Assembly (NCBI GenBank): GCA_002067205.1
Contig: MVQL01000211.1
Coordinates: 124,001 to 188,000, forward strand
DNA length: 64,000 nt
Source: Pelotomaculum sp. PtaB.Bin104
Lineage (GTDB): Bacteria > Bacillota > Desulfotomaculia > Desulfotomaculales > Pelotomaculaceae
Reading direction: 5' to 3'
The translations under genes and the position numbers were made by a program. Shown here in pieces: positions 7,523-17,657 of this stretch (position 1 is the first letter of the stretch; each line of letters opens with the position of its first letter). Under the pieces are notes generated by a model. The model was not told the DNA's origin. It saw nothing but the letters and a program-made list of their open reading frames with translations, and searched no databases.

Positions 7523-9655
7523 ATGAAAACCGTTGCGTACTTTTGTGCGGAATTTGGCATTAACGAGTCGTTGCCGTTTTACGCCGGCGGATTAGGCATA
7601 CTGGCCGGGGATCACGTCAAAGCAGCGAATGACTTGGGGCTGCCGCTAGTAGGTGTAAGTCTCTTATATCGCCAGGGTTACTTTCAGCAACATATCTCCC
7701 CCGACGGAAACCAGGTAGCCTTATGTCCGAAATATAACCCGGAAGATCTTCCGCTTGAGCCAGTGCTTAACGATCTTGGCGAACCGGTGCTGGTTGAGGT
7801 TGCTCTGGCCAACAGGGTGATCACGGTGATGGCCTGGTGTGCCCGGGTGGGCACGGTGCCGGTTTATTTTTTGGATGCGGATATTAAGGAAAATCAGCCG
7901 GCAGATCGCCGTCTGACCGACCACCTCTATCCGGGTGAGCCGGCCGTCCGGCTCAAACAGGAGATCCTGCTGGGAATAGGTGGGGTCCGGCTGCTCAGGA
8001 AGCTTGGGTTTGAGCCGGACGCCTGGCATTTAAATGAAGGTCATGTGGCCTTTCTGATCTTGGAAAGGATCCGTGAATACTCGGCCCAGGGCATACCCTT
8101 CCATGCGGCTTTAGAAGCGGTGCGGGCCAGCACTGTTTTCACCACTCATACCCCGGTTTCTGCCGGGCATGATTCCTATTGTTTCGCACTTTTGGATCAC
8201 TATCTCGGAGATTATTTCTGGCAGTTGGGCGCCAGCAGGGAAGAAATACTGGCGCTGGGACAAGTTGGCAGTCAGTTTAACCTGACCCGCCTGGCCTACA
8301 GGGTTTCCTTCAAGGTTAACGGGGTGAGCAAACTCCATGCTGATGTCACCCGGCAGCTTTTTCACCACTGGACCCCGGATCTGCCCTGGCAGGAAATTGC
8401 TGTAGAGTCAGTTACCAACGGTATTCATACGCAGACCTGGCTGGCACCGGAGATGAAAGAGCTGTATGACCGCACCCTGCTTCCGAGCTGGGAGGCACAA
8501 ATCAGCAGCGCCGCTACCTGGGAGCCGGTCAGGGCCATCAGTGACGGTGAATTTTGGGAAACGCACCAGCGCGTGAAGGCCTGCCTGCTCGAGCGCCTCA
8601 GTCTACCCGGACACCTGGCGCAGGTCCTGGTGGTCGGGTTTGCCCGCAGGTTTGCCACCTATAAAAGGGCAACCCTGCTGCTCCATGATCTGGAGCGGCT
8701 GGACCGTTTGGTCAATCACCCGGCCCACCCGGTATGCCTGATCTTTGCCGGTAAGGCGCACCCATCGGACGGTTTGGGTCAGGAGTTCCTGCGCCGGGTG
8801 ATTGAGGTTTCCCGGATGGACCGCTTTCGGGAGCGAATCTTCTTTGTGGAGAATTACAATATGTCAAATTCCAAACCTTTGGTGCAGGGGGTTGACCTCT
8901 GGCTCAACACGCCCATCAAACCGATGGAAGCCTGCGGCACTAGCGGTCAAAAGGCGGCAGTCAACGGGGTGATCAACTGCAGCGTTTTAGATGGCTGGTG
9001 GGACGAAGGCTACAACGGGGCTAACGGTTGGGCGATCCCCTCCGCTGTTGGCTCGAGCCAGGCGGAGCAGGACCTGATGGAGCGGGAGTCTTTGTACAGC
9101 CTTTTGGAAAACGAGATAGCGCCCTTGTATTATCGCCACGGTGAAACAGCGCTTCCCCATGAGTGGATCGAAAAGATGAAAGAGTCGATCTGCTCGCTGG
9201 CCCCGGTTTTTAACACCAACCGGATGGTTGTTGAGTATTGGGAAAAATTATACCGGCCGGCTGCTGCCAGGGGGCTCCAATTTACCGAGAATAATTGTGT
9301 GCTGGCGCGGTGTGTCGCCGACTACAAGCAGTTCATCCGGAAGAACTGGCACCAGGTCCAGTTCGAGGCCGTGGAGTGCAGCGGTGAACAGGTGCAAAGC
9401 AGTATCCGGCTGGGCCCGGTTTGGCATAAGGACGTCCTGGTTGAACTTGTCGGCCAAAACAACCTGGGGGGAATTTGGCGGGAAAGACTTGAACACAGTG
9501 GTCTAAACCCGGCGGGTGTGCATATATATAGAGGTAAACTACCAGGTGACTTAGAAAAAACACCGCAGGCAGATATCCGGATTCGGATCGTGCCTATTAG
9601 CCCTAATTTTGTCAGTGAATTCGAGATGGAGCTGGCGACCTGGTCCCGGTTATAG
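7523..9655 (+). CDS. glgP: Alpha-glucan phosphorylase (GT35)
   Basis: A 710-residue phosphorylase that releases glucose-1-phosphate from glycogen or maltodextrin. It belongs to the short bacterial alpha-glucan phosphorylase group (TIGR02094 type): it begins YFCAEFGINESLPFYAGGLG with no DUF3417 domain in front. The PLP lysine is K477 in ACGTSGQKAAVNG, followed by the typical LDGWWDEGYNG. The ATG at 7523 has AGGTGA 7 bases upstream; earlier in-frame starts at 7412 and 7496 would add residues unlike the family. It opens the glucan gene block and ends in its own terminator. Confidence 0.93.
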   Translation: MKTVAYFCAEFGINESLPFYAGGLGILAGDHVKAANDLGLPLVGVSLLYRQGYFQQHISPDGNQVALCPKYNPEDLPLEPVLNDLGEPVLVEVALANRVITVMAWCARVGTVPVYFLDADIKENQPADRRLTDHLYPGEPAVRLKQEILLGIGGVRLLRKLGFEPDAWHLNEGHVAFLILERIREYSAQGIPFHAALEAVRASTVFTTHTPVSAGHDSYCFALLDHYLGDYFWQLGASREEILALGQVGSQFNLTRLAYRVSFKVNGVSKLHADVTRQLFHHWTPDLPWQEIAVESVTNGIHTQTWLAPEMKELYDRTLLPSWEAQISSAATWEPVRAISDGEFWETHQRVKACLLERLSLPGHLAQVLVVGFARRFATYKRATLLLHDLERLDRLVNHPAHPVCLIFAGKAHPSDGLGQEFLRRVIEVSRMDRFRERIFFVENYNMSNSKPLVQGVDLWLNTPIKPMEACGTSGQKAAVNGVINCSVLDGWWDEGYNGANGWAIPSAVGSSQAEQDLMERESLYSLLENEIAPLYYRHGETALPHEWIEKMKESICSLAPVFNTNRMVVEYWEKLYRPAAARGLQFTENNCVLARCVADYKQFIRKNWHQVQFEAVECSGEQVQSSIRLGPVWHKDVLVELVGQNNLGGIWRERLEHSGLNPAGVHIYRGKLPGDLEKTPQADIRIRIVPISPNFVSEFEMELATWSRL

Positions 9656-9663
9656 TCAAGAAG

Positions 9664-9697
9664 CGGCGGAGCTAAAGATTCCGCCGGTATTTTTTTC
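9664..9697 (+). terminator. Rho-independent terminator of glgP
   Basis: CGGCGGA (9664-9670) pairs with TCCGCCG (9680-9686), followed by a run of seven T. It separates glgP from the following operon. Confidence 0.9.
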
Positions 9698-9886
9698 AAT
9701 ATAATTTTTAGCCAAAGATATTCATAAAACGCAAAAATATTTCATTAAATAACAGCGGCATCATTCTAATAAATAAAAACAAAACGGGATTTCATAGATT
9801 GTGTAGGATCATGTAGGATGACTTTTCAAATAATTTCCATTATATTAAGTGAGTGTGAGGGCGAGGAACATTTACTGGGAGGTAAT

Positions 9887-10525
9887 ATGAAACATTTAAA
9901 TGAAAATTTAAAAAAACGGGTTGGTAGCCTGGTGGCCCCCAATATTTGTTCACCTGGTGAATTGAATTTAGATGAATCACTTCTTGATGAATCCTGGCAG
10001 CGCAACTGGCAGGTAAACAGGCTGGTTTTATTGGTCCAGGCGCCGACAACTCTATTTGTTTACTGGGAAGTTGATGATCTGCGCAAACAGCTAATCAGTG
10101 AGCACTTTCAATGCGGTTGGACAGAGCTCCCCTTTTTCCTGCAGGTGTACGATGTCACGGATGTTGTTTTTAATGGCTATAATGCAAATTACAGTTTTAA
10201 GATTAAGGTACATCCGCTTTCGGATCACTGGTTTATTACCGGGGTCCAGCCCGAGCGCCGTTATCTGGTGGACTTTGGGACAACTACCCTGTCGGGACAA
10301 TTTTTTACCATTATTCGCTCCAATATTGAATCAACTCCCCCCTCACACCACGACCGGAAATTCGAACCTTATATGCGCTTTGCCGCCTGGTCCAAGCCCT
10401 CCGGTAAGGAGGCCGGCGGAGGCACGAAAAAAGAATTTATGCGTGTTCCCAGGCTGGAATACTCATGGCTGAGGCAGTTTGACGGTTATACTTTCGTGCA
10501 TGCGGAAGAGGTGAAACAACAGTGA
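9887..10525 (+). CDS. DUF4912 domain protein
   Basis: A 212-residue protein with the DUF4912 signature around LVLLVQAPTTLFVYWEVDD, a family often found next to GH57 and glycosyltransferase genes and of unknown function. GGAGG lies 4 bases before the ATG at 9887. Its TGA overlaps the GTG start of the next gene by four bases, so the two are translationally coupled. A role as a carbohydrate-binding or accessory partner of the branching enzyme/synthase is inference from that coupling. Confidence 0.82.
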   Translation: MKHLNENLKKRVGSLVAPNICSPGELNLDESLLDESWQRNWQVNRLVLLVQAPTTLFVYWEVDDLRKQLISEHFQCGWTELPFFLQVYDVTDVVFNGYNANYSFKIKVHPLSDHWFITGVQPERRYLVDFGTTTLSGQFFTIIRSNIESTPPSHHDRKFEPYMRFAAWSKPSGKEAGGGTKKEFMRVPRLEYSWLRQFDGYTFVHAEEVKQQ

Positions 10526-13356
10526 GCAAAGGCTACTTGGCTTTGGTTTTGCATGCCCACCTGCCATATGTGTGTCACCCGGAGCGGGAAAATGCGCTTG
10601 AGGAACGCTGGCTGTGTGAAGCCATTACCGATACATATATTCCGTTATTGAAGGTTTTTCAAGGATTGATCCAGGACGGGGCCGATTTTCATCTGACCAT
10701 GTCCATTACCCCGACCCTGTTGTCGATGTTAAGTGACGAACTGCTCCAAAAGCGTTACTTGAAGCATATCAACAGCCTAATCAAATTGGCAGAATGTGAA
10801 GCGGAGCGCACAAAGGCCCTGCCGGAGTTTAATCAACTGGCTGAAGGATATTTGCACCGGTTTAATGAAACCAGGCTGTTTTACTTAAGCCATCACTGTG
10901 ATCTAATCCGTGTATTCAGGGAACTGCAGGACTCCGGCCACTTGGAAATTATCACCTCGGCAGCGACGCATGCCTTCTTGCCTTTTATCCGCACCGAAGA
11001 GGCCGTCCGGGCCCAGGTGAAGACCGCCATCAGGCTGCACGAAAAGCATTTCCGCCGTCAGCCGCGCGGGATCTGGCTGCCGGAGTGCGCCTATCGGCCG
11101 GGCTTAGATCAGATTTTGAGGGAATGCGGCCTCCAGTTTTTTTTCACCGAGGCACATGGAGTGGGCTGTGCCCGGCCGGCGCCTGTTTTCGGATTGCTTT
11201 CACCGGTACTGACCACATCAGGCGTGGCGGCCTTCCCGCGTGATGTGGACTCCTCCCACGAGGTATGGGATGCCCGGACAGGCTTTCCTAGTGACTACGA
11301 TTACCGGGAATACTACCGGGATATCGGCTTCGACCTGCCGCGGGAGATCATCGGACCCTTCATTCACCCAGACAGCATTCGCTTGAACACCGGGATTAAA
11401 TATTACCGGATCACCGGTTACGGGGAGCACAAGGAGCCCTACAACCCGGACTGGGCTTTTGAAAAGGCAGCCCGGCATGCTGGGCACTTTTTGGCCGGCA
11501 GGCAAAAGCAGGTTGAGCACTGGCAGGAGCGCATGGGCCGCCAGCCACTGGTTTGCGCCCCGTATGACGCCGAGCTGTTTGGACACTGGTGGTATGAGGG
11601 GCCGCTCTGGCTCGATTTACTTTTGAGGAAAATTCATTTTGACCAGGATGACATCAAAACGATTACCCCTTCAGAGTACCTGAAGCTTTATGCCGACTAT
11701 CAGGTTTGCGATTTGGCCATGTCCACCTGGGGGCGTCACGGTTATGCCGATGTCTGGCTAAGAGAGGAAAATGACTGGATTTATCCGGCCCTGCACCAGG
11801 CTGAACAGGTGATGATCAGGCTTGCTAATAGATTCACTAAGTCCATGCACCCGGAGAACAGGCTGTTAAACCAGATGGCCAGGGAGCTGATGCTGGCGCA
11901 AAGCAGCGATTGGGCTTTTATTATGGATAATCACACGATGGTGGATTATGCGGTTAAGCGCACAAAGTACCACATCAATCGCTTTAACCGGCTGCAAAGG
12001 ATGATCGAGCAGGGGGAAATAGACGGAGAGTGGCTGAGTACCGTGGAAAAGTTGGATAATATCTTTCCGGAAATAGACTACCGGGATTATCGCTCCAGTT
12101 ATCAGGTTCCCCGCTACCTTCCGATGAAAAAATGCCCGCGGGTCTTAATGCTGTCATGGGAGTTTCCGCCGCTGGTGATCGGGGGCATTTCCCGGCATGT
12201 TTACGACCTTTCGCGCTACCTGGCCAGGATCGGCTGGGAAGTCCATGTGGTCACCAGTGAAACCGGTGACACCCCGCATACGGAGCTAGTGGAAGGAGTG
12301 CATGTACACCGGGTGCACGTGCTGCAGCCCGACGGCGACGAGTTTTTGCACTGGGTGTTCCAGCTTAATTTGATGATGATCGACTGTGTACAGCTGCTGG
12401 CTGACTCAGGCCTGGAATTCGAGCTGATCCATGCCCATGACTGGCTGGTTGGGGACGCGGCCAGGGCGCTCAAGCAGCGCTACGGCTGGCCGCTGGTGGG
12501 GACGATCCATGCGACTGAGCATGGGCGTAACCAGGGCATTTACACCGCTATCCAGCGCAACATTCACAGTCAGGAATGGCGGCTCACCTATGAAGCGAAG
12601 CGGGTTATTGTTTGCAGCACTTACATGCAGCGTGAGGTGATTGATATCTTCCAGCTCCCTGCTGACAAGATAGATATTATTCCGAACGGGGTTGATGTAG
12701 AGTCTCTCCACCTGCAGGCGGCCGGCCCGGGGCGTCGTTCCCAGGAGCCTTACGCGGCAGACCACGAGCAAATCATTTTATATTTCGGCAGATTGGTCCG
12801 GGAAAAAGGAGTACAAACCTTAATTCAAGCAATGCCGTTGATTCTGGGAGAGTGCCCGGACGCCAAGCTCGTCATTATCGGACAAGGCCCGGCCCTGCCG
12901 GAACTGGAGAGTCTTACGGCAGATCTTGACCTTGGCCATAAAATATTGTTTACAGGTTACCTAAGTGATGAAGAGCGCAACCATTTGCTGGGCCTGGCCG
13001 CGGTGGCTGTATTTCCCAGCTTATATGAGCCGTTTGGCATTGTGGCCTTAGAAGCGATGGCGGCGGGAATTCCGGTTGTTGTCTCCGATGTGGGAGGGCT
13101 GGGCGATATCGTCCGGCATGGCCATAACGGTCTCAAAATGTATCCGGGGGATGTGACCTCTTTGGGTAGTCAGGTACTTGAAATAATTAAAAACAAGGAT
13201 TTTGCGCGTGCTTTGGCTGACACGGCCACAAAGGAAATCGGGCGTTTTGATTGGTGCCACATTGCCGGTCAGACAATAGAGGTTTACTTGAAAGCAATGG
13301 ATGCCGGTCTGAAATTAAGCGACCTGAACCGTGAAATGGCGGCAACCGGCGAATGA
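10522..13356 (+). CDS. Fused GH57 branching enzyme and GT4 glycogen/starch synthase-like protein
   Basis: A 944-residue fusion. Residues 1 to about 520 are a GH57 1,4-alpha-glucan branching enzyme with a DUF1957 helical end: LVLHAHLPYVCHPE, catalytic nucleophile E188 in WLPECAYRPG, and acid/base D349 in APYDAELFGHWW. From about residue 535 the protein is a GT4/GT5-like synthase with SWEFPPLVIGGISRHV at the start and ESLYEPFGIVALEAMA-type donor site (SLYEPFGIVALEAMAAG). One chain would thus both extend and branch alpha-1,4-glucan. The start is GTG 10522, overlapping the DUF4912 stop. Both domains look intact at the residues I can check. Confidence 0.93.
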   Translation: MSKGYLALVLHAHLPYVCHPERENALEERWLCEAITDTYIPLLKVFQGLIQDGADFHLTMSITPTLLSMLSDELLQKRYLKHINSLIKLAECEAERTKALPEFNQLAEGYLHRFNETRLFYLSHHCDLIRVFRELQDSGHLEIITSAATHAFLPFIRTEEAVRAQVKTAIRLHEKHFRRQPRGIWLPECAYRPGLDQILRECGLQFFFTEAHGVGCARPAPVFGLLSPVLTTSGVAAFPRDVDSSHEVWDARTGFPSDYDYREYYRDIGFDLPREIIGPFIHPDSIRLNTGIKYYRITGYGEHKEPYNPDWAFEKAARHAGHFLAGRQKQVEHWQERMGRQPLVCAPYDAELFGHWWYEGPLWLDLLLRKIHFDQDDIKTITPSEYLKLYADYQVCDLAMSTWGRHGYADVWLREENDWIYPALHQAEQVMIRLANRFTKSMHPENRLLNQMARELMLAQSSDWAFIMDNHTMVDYAVKRTKYHINRFNRLQRMIEQGEIDGEWLSTVEKLDNIFPEIDYRDYRSSYQVPRYLPMKKCPRVLMLSWEFPPLVIGGISRHVYDLSRYLARIGWEVHVVTSETGDTPHTELVEGVHVHRVHVLQPDGDEFLHWVFQLNLMMIDCVQLLADSGLEFELIHAHDWLVGDAARALKQRYGWPLVGTIHATEHGRNQGIYTAIQRNIHSQEWRLTYEAKRVIVCSTYMQREVIDIFQLPADKIDIIPNGVDVESLHLQAAGPGRRSQEPYAADHEQIILYFGRLVREKGVQTLIQAMPLILGECPDAKLVIIGQGPALPELESLTADLDLGHKILFTGYLSDEERNHLLGLAAVAVFPSLYEPFGIVALEAMAAGIPVVVSDVGGLGDIVRHGHNGLKMYPGDVTSLGSQVLEIIKNKDFARALADTATKEIGRFDWCHIAGQTIEVYLKAMDAGLKLSDLNREMAATGE

Positions 13357-13495
13357 TAAGCTCCTCATCCCTTGCTCACAGCCATTGCCGTTGAAAACAC
13401 TATTTGCTTCGGTATTGTGACAAGGCTGTCTTTCTGTATTTCCCGTTGCCTACTCAGGATTAAATATACTCTGGTAAGATAGGAGAGGATCTAAT

Positions 13496-15895
13496 ATGAA
13501 AGCAGTAATTATGGCAGGCGGTAAAGGCACCCGTTTATGTCCGCTCACATGTTTTCAACCAAAGCCAATGGTGCCGCTTTTAGGCCGCCCCTGCATGGAA
13601 TATATAATCGAACTTCTGAAAAAACACGGTATTTTTGAAATTGCGGTGACGCTGCAATTTTTGCCCCAGGCGATCAAGAACCATTTTGGTGACGGCTCGG
13701 AGTATGGAGTGCAGCTGACTTATTTTGAGGAAACCACACCGCTGGGGACGGCGGGCAGTGTCAAGAACGCGGCGGAGTTTTTAGACGACACTTTTGTGGT
13801 CATCAGTGGTGACGCCCTGACTGATTTTGACCTGGGCCAGGCAATCGATTTTCACCGCGCCAAAAAGGGCATAGGCACACTGGTCCTGTCTCAAGTGAGT
13901 GTGCCGCTGGAGTACGGTGTGGTGATGACTGAGGAGAACGGGCGGATCATCCGCTTTTTAGAGAAGCCCAGTTGGAGCGAGGTCTTTAGCGATACCGTCA
14001 ACACGGGCATTTATGTTCTTGAGCCGGAGATATTGACCTTATTCCCTAAAGACAAGGAGTTCGACTTCAGCAAAAACCTGTTCCCGCTGGTAATGGAGCG
14101 GGGCCAGGACTTATACGGCTATGTGGCTGAAGGGTATTGGTCGGACATTGGAAACCTGTCCCAATACCGTCAGGCTCAATTCGATATACTGCAGGGTGAA
14201 GTTGATGTGGCGGTCAAAGGGTTTGAGGTGAGGCCGGGGATCTGGTTTGAACAGGAATTGGAGATTCCCGAGGACGTAAAGATCGAAAGCCCGGCTTATA
14301 TCGGTCAGGGATCGATGCTGGAAACAGGGGCGGTAATCGGTCCCAACACCATTATGGGGCGGTACAACCGGGTGCGCGGCGGCGCGTATACGGAGCACAC
14401 GGTAATGTGGAACCGCAATTATATCGGCAAGGCCGCAAACCTGAGCGGGGCCACCCTGGGCAATAAAACCTATATCGGGCCAGGCTGCCAGGTCTATGAA
14501 AACGCGTCCATCGGTGATAACACCATCATTAGAGACCTGGCTGTGATCAAGCCGGGGGTAAAAATATGGCCGAATAAGATGATCGCGGCCGGGACGGTCC
14601 AGGCCTTTTCACTGATCTGGGGCAAGTCAATTTCTCAAAATTTGTTCGGCGCCGAGGGGATCAGGGGCATTCCCAACTGGGAACTGACGCCGGATTTCAT
14701 GGTAAAAGTAGCTTCCGCCTACGGCTCCCGCCTGAGGCTGGGAGCAACGGTTAGTGTCAGCTGTGACGGCGAACCCTATGACCAGATTCTGAAATACTCC
14801 TCAATTTCCAGTTTGCTGGCGATTGGCATCAAGGTGCGTGATATTGGGACTACAGTCAATCCGATTGCCCGCTATGTCTGCCGGCGCACTCTCTGTGACG
14901 GGGGTATGCACATATATCAGGGGGAGAGCGAAGGGGAGAAAGTGGTCTGTATTCAGTTCTTTGATCACGAAGGGCTGCCCATTGACAAGGAAATGGAACG
15001 AAAGATTGAGAATGCCTATCAGCAGGACGATTATTACCGGCCCATCACTTCCCAGTTAGGCTTGTTAGAGCACATGCCGCAAGCGGTCAAATATTATTTC
15101 GATGAGATTCTTTCAAGTGTTGAACTAAATATATTTAAGTCCAGCCGCTGTAAGGTGGTTTACCATTGCGGAAACCCTTTGGTTAGCTCCATCTTAGCGC
15201 AGCTATTGGACGGTATCGGCTGTGAGGCGGTCGGGATTATCAACAGGTCGGACTCTTTGGCAAAAGCTGTTCTGGACAACCGGGCGGACCTTGGCCTGGA
15301 GCTGGATGCCAGCGGCCAGAATATGCGTCTGGTTACGGAAAAGGGGAAAGTTTTAACTGAAGAGGAGGGTTTTGTACTCAAGACGCTGACAACCTTGAAA
15401 AATCGTTCCCCAATTGCGATTCCAGTGACAGCCCCCTCCATCCTGGAGAAAATGATGAGGGAGGCTGGGGTACCGGTGGTGCGGACTAAGACAGTATCAC
15501 GCTCCCTGTTGGAAGTCGGCAAGGCTAATTCCCTGCAGGTACATTACGACAGCTTTTATGCTTTGGTTTCCATTATCGAATATTTGCTCAAAGAAAATGT
15601 CAGCCTGCATACCTTTATCGAAAAACTGCCTGAATTCTATATTAGCATGAAGGATGTTGTATGCCCCTTTGAGGCAAAAGGCCGGGTAATGCGCTGCTTG
15701 ATGGAAGAGATCAAGGGGCAAAGCAACGAACTGATCGATGGCATTAAAGTATTGACCGACGACTCCTGGACGCTGATCCTGCCTGATTCGGAAAAAGCGC
15801 TCTTCAAGGTGGTAGCCCAGGGTAATTCCCGCCGCGGGGCTGAGGAATTGATCGAGAAGTATGAGAACAAAATTATAGCCTATAGTCAAGGATAA
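13496..15895 (+). CDS. Sugar-1-phosphate nucleotidyltransferase fused to a degenerate phosphohexomutase domain
   Basis: A 799-residue protein of the mannose-1-phosphate guanylyltransferase/phosphomannomutase fusion type. Residues 1-230 form the nucleotidyltransferase with [13 protein letters not shown] and QPKPMVPLL, and [12 protein letters not shown] for metal binding. A left-handed beta-helix follows to about 380 (hexapeptide repeats such as [20 protein letters not shown]). The remaining 415 residues have the mutase fold pattern, but the catalytic serine loop (TASHNP in active enzymes) is replaced near residues 467-475, and the DGDxDR metal loop reads [11 protein letters not shown] near 600. 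The mutase half therefore looks inactive. Sugar and nucleotide substrate cannot be told from sequence. The gene lies just after the glucan operon. Confidence 0.85.
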   Translation: MKAVIMAGGKGTRLCPLTCFQPKPMVPLLGRPCMEYIIELLKKHGIFEIAVTLQFLPQAIKNHFGDGSEYGVQLTYFEETTPLGTAGSVKNAAEFLDDTFVVISGDALTDFDLGQAIDFHRAKKGIGTLVLSQVSVPLEYGVVMTEENGRIIRFLEKPSWSEVFSDTVNTGIYVLEPEILTLFPKDKEFDFSKNLFPLVMERGQDLYGYVAEGYWSDIGNLSQYRQAQFDILQGEVDVAVKGFEVRPGIWFEQELEIPEDVKIESPAYIGQGSMLETGAVIGPNTIMGRYNRVRGGAYTEHTVMWNRNYIGKAANLSGATLGNKTYIGPGCQVYENASIGDNTIIRDLAVIKPGVKIWPNKMIAAGTVQAFSLIWGKSISQNLFGAEGIRGIPNWELTPDFMVKVASAYGSRLRLGATVSVSCDGEPYDQILKYSSISSLLAIGIKVRDIGTTVNPIARYVCRRTLCDGGMHIYQGESEGEKVVCIQFFDHEGLPIDKEMERKIENAYQQDDYYRPITSQLGLLEHMPQAVKYYFDEILSSVELNIFKSSRCKVVYHCGNPLVSSILAQLLDGIGCEAVGIINRSDSLAKAVLDNRADLGLELDASGQNMRLVTEKGKVLTEEEGFVLKTLTTLKNRSPIAIPVTAPSILEKMMREAGVPVVRTKTVSRSLLEVGKANSLQVHYDSFYALVSIIEYLLKENVSLHTFIEKLPEFYISMKDVVCPFEAKGRVMRCLMEEIKGQSNELIDGIKVLTDDSWTLILPDSEKALFKVVAQGNSRRGAEELIEKYENKIIAYSQG

Positions 15896-16346
15896 AAATA
15901 GGTTAAATATAACTTTTAAACTAATAAATTATTATTTTTTAGAATTGCCGGAGAGCCCACGGGTATCTTGTAAAGCGCGCGCTTTTTCAGGGTATAAATA
16001 GTCCTTACCCTGGCTGTAATGTGGATTTTTGAATTAAGCCCTTGTGCTATCTAATTAGTTTAGTAATTACAGGCTTCCTGAATTTACTTCTTGTATAAAA
16101 CTTAAGTTGAGCCGGTCATAGACCGGCTCCTCTAATTTTAGTGCTCAGATCGATTTAAAAGCAATTAGCCTGGACTTATACCGTTAATAAACAACATAGC
16201 CTGGGATTAATTTAAGATGAAAAGGTTTATTATCCAGTAGTAGACGCCGGGCCGACTCATACAAAATTTCATATTTAAAGCTGAAATGTTTAACATACCA
16301 GGTTAGAGGTCACAAGTGGCATTGGACTTCTTGAAAACCAGGTGGC
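15896..16346. other. Non-coding region with three hairpins
   Basis: No gene is seen. It holds a perfect 14-bp palindrome (AAAGCGCGCGCTTT, 15972-15985) followed by T, a 7-bp hairpin (CAGGGTA with TACCCTG, 15988-16012), and the hairpin at 16109-16129. The first may terminate the preceding gene. The decamer TAGCCTGGGA-like occurs twice near 16167 and 16200. Confidence 0.5.
16109..16139 (+). terminator. Strong hairpin, weak terminator
   Basis: GAGCCGGTC (16109-16117) and GACCGGCTC (16121-16129) form a perfect 9-bp stem with a 3-base loop, followed by TCTAATTTTA. It lies between converging genes and could stop transcription from either side. Confidence 0.55.
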
Positions 16347-17267
16347 CTATTTTTTGACTACTGCATGGGCAATATATGCATTTTCGGTGGCATAATAGCG
16401 GTCTGAGCGTTTTTGAAAATAGCGCTCTTGAATGTCGGACGGGGTTAGATTCTCCTCGAGATGAAACCCCAGATTTGCCAGGTCCCTGTCAAGTGTTAAC
16501 GGGTTAAACCCACAGATTACTGGCTCTCCTAATCGTCGCACGCTCTCCATCAAAAATTGCACACGTTTTGGCGTTCTCCCGGTGACAAAAACATCGGTAT
16601 CCATATAATCGAAAATGACGGAACTGCCTGCCGGTGCAAGATCAGCTATAGCACGCAAGGTGCCGACAACAGCATCGCGGGTTAAAAACATGGTCACGCC
16701 CAGCCAATTGAAGCAGGCTGCGGCTTGAGGGTTATAGGCTGAGTCCGCTAAAACCTCAGTTAAGTTTTTTTGCGTGAAATTAGCCGGCAGAAAATGCAGC
16801 TGTTCCGGGACATTCCAGCCTAAATCAGTGAGACGGTTGCGTTTGAAGGACTGGGTGGCCGGATGATCGATTTCGAATACCTGCAGTAACTCCAGTAAGT
16901 AAGGACGCCTGAAGGCGAAGGTATCCATTCCGGCCCCGAGAATTACATATTGCATTAACCCTTGCCGGACCTTTTCCGTTAGCATGTCTTCAGCATAGCG
17001 GGAACGGGCCAGGGTGATCGGTACAATGGCCATCGACTGCATTGACCACGCCAGTGCAGCAGCCTGGTCCGGACATGTTATTGCCCGCTCTGGGTCTAAA
17101 TAATGTACAGATCTGGCAAATTGTTCTTCAATGGTTGCATATGTGTCATCAGGCAGCAATTGGTGCGCCAGAAAATCATCAATTATCTTGGGAAAATCAT
17201 GTTTAGCATGGTAGGCGCGGATATAGGCGGTAGATAGCGCTGTGTGACTGACCTGGTTTTTTTCCAT
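16347..17267 (-). CDS. Class I SAM-dependent methyltransferase, leucine carboxyl methyltransferase-like
   Basis: A 306-residue protein of the PPM1/LCMT family (TIGR00027-like), a group of S-adenosylmethionine O-methyltransferases common in actinobacteria and some Firmicutes, with mostly unknown small-molecule or protein carboxyl substrates. The SAM-binding region is VILGAGMDTFAFRRPYLLE, followed by VFEIDHPATQSFKR, and later FNWLGVTMFLTRDAV. I chose the ATG at 17267, because GGAGG lies 8 bases upstream; an earlier ATG at 17282 overlaps that site. It stands alone, facing the non-coding region on its left. Confidence 0.85.
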   Translation of the reverse strand: MEKNQVSHTALSTAYIRAYHAKHDFPKIIDDFLAHQLLPDDTYATIEEQFARSVHYLDPERAITCPDQAAALAWSMQSMAIVPITLARSRYAEDMLTEKVRQGLMQYVILGAGMDTFAFRRPYLLELLQVFEIDHPATQSFKRNRLTDLGWNVPEQLHFLPANFTQKNLTEVLADSAYNPQAAACFNWLGVTMFLTRDAVVGTLRAIADLAPAGSSVIFDYMDTDVFVTGRTPKRVQFLMESVRRLGEPVICGFNPLTLDRDLANLGFHLEENLTPSDIQERYFQKRSDRYYATENAYIAHAVVKK

Positions 17268-17452
17268 TGAAAAATCCTCCATTGCTTAGGCTTGTGCAAT
17301 CACGCCCATTATTTGATTCTTTGTAAAACCACTATGCAGCAGAATATTATTTAAAGCTCTCATGTTTTTAATACACAAGATTCGATTTTTGATTATGCTA
17401 TCAACTGCTAAAAGTACGGTTCTTTTTTCGAGTAAATATTATATTTATTATT

Positions 17453-17476
17453 TTAACATATTTTTTAAAATGTTAA
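17453..17476. repeat. AT-rich inverted repeat
   Basis: TTAACAT (17453-17459) and ATGTTAA (17470-17476) are perfect arms 10 bases apart, in an AT-rich stretch upstream of a short region that ends in a strong + strand terminator. It could be an operator for that transcript. Confidence 0.4.
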
Positions 17477-17581
17477 GGATACTTGTAGGGGTAAATTTTA
17501 AAGTCAGCCATGCAGGTAATACAAATTCAGGAGGATGGTTGTCATATACCTGTGTCACAGGGGGAGGGCTTATTTATGAGG

Positions 17582-17624
17582 CAAAGCCCTCATCTTAAAT
17601 GGATGAGGGCTTTGTTTATTTTTG
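17582..17624 (+). terminator. Strong terminator with no clear + strand gene before it
   Basis: CAAAGCCCTCATC (17582-17594) pairs perfectly with GATGAGGGCTTTG (17602-17614), followed by TTTATTTTT. Read on the minus strand it would also end transcription of the membrane protein gene at 17658-18452. On the + strand only small doubtful frames precede it. Confidence 0.85.
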
Positions 17625-17657
17625 ACTCTCCTACGGAGGTCATTTATCTTTGCAGCC

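Noticed and set aside
17400..17624. Cyclic di-GMP or preQ1 riboswitch before the terminator at 17582
   Set aside because: The required core motifs of those classes are absent.
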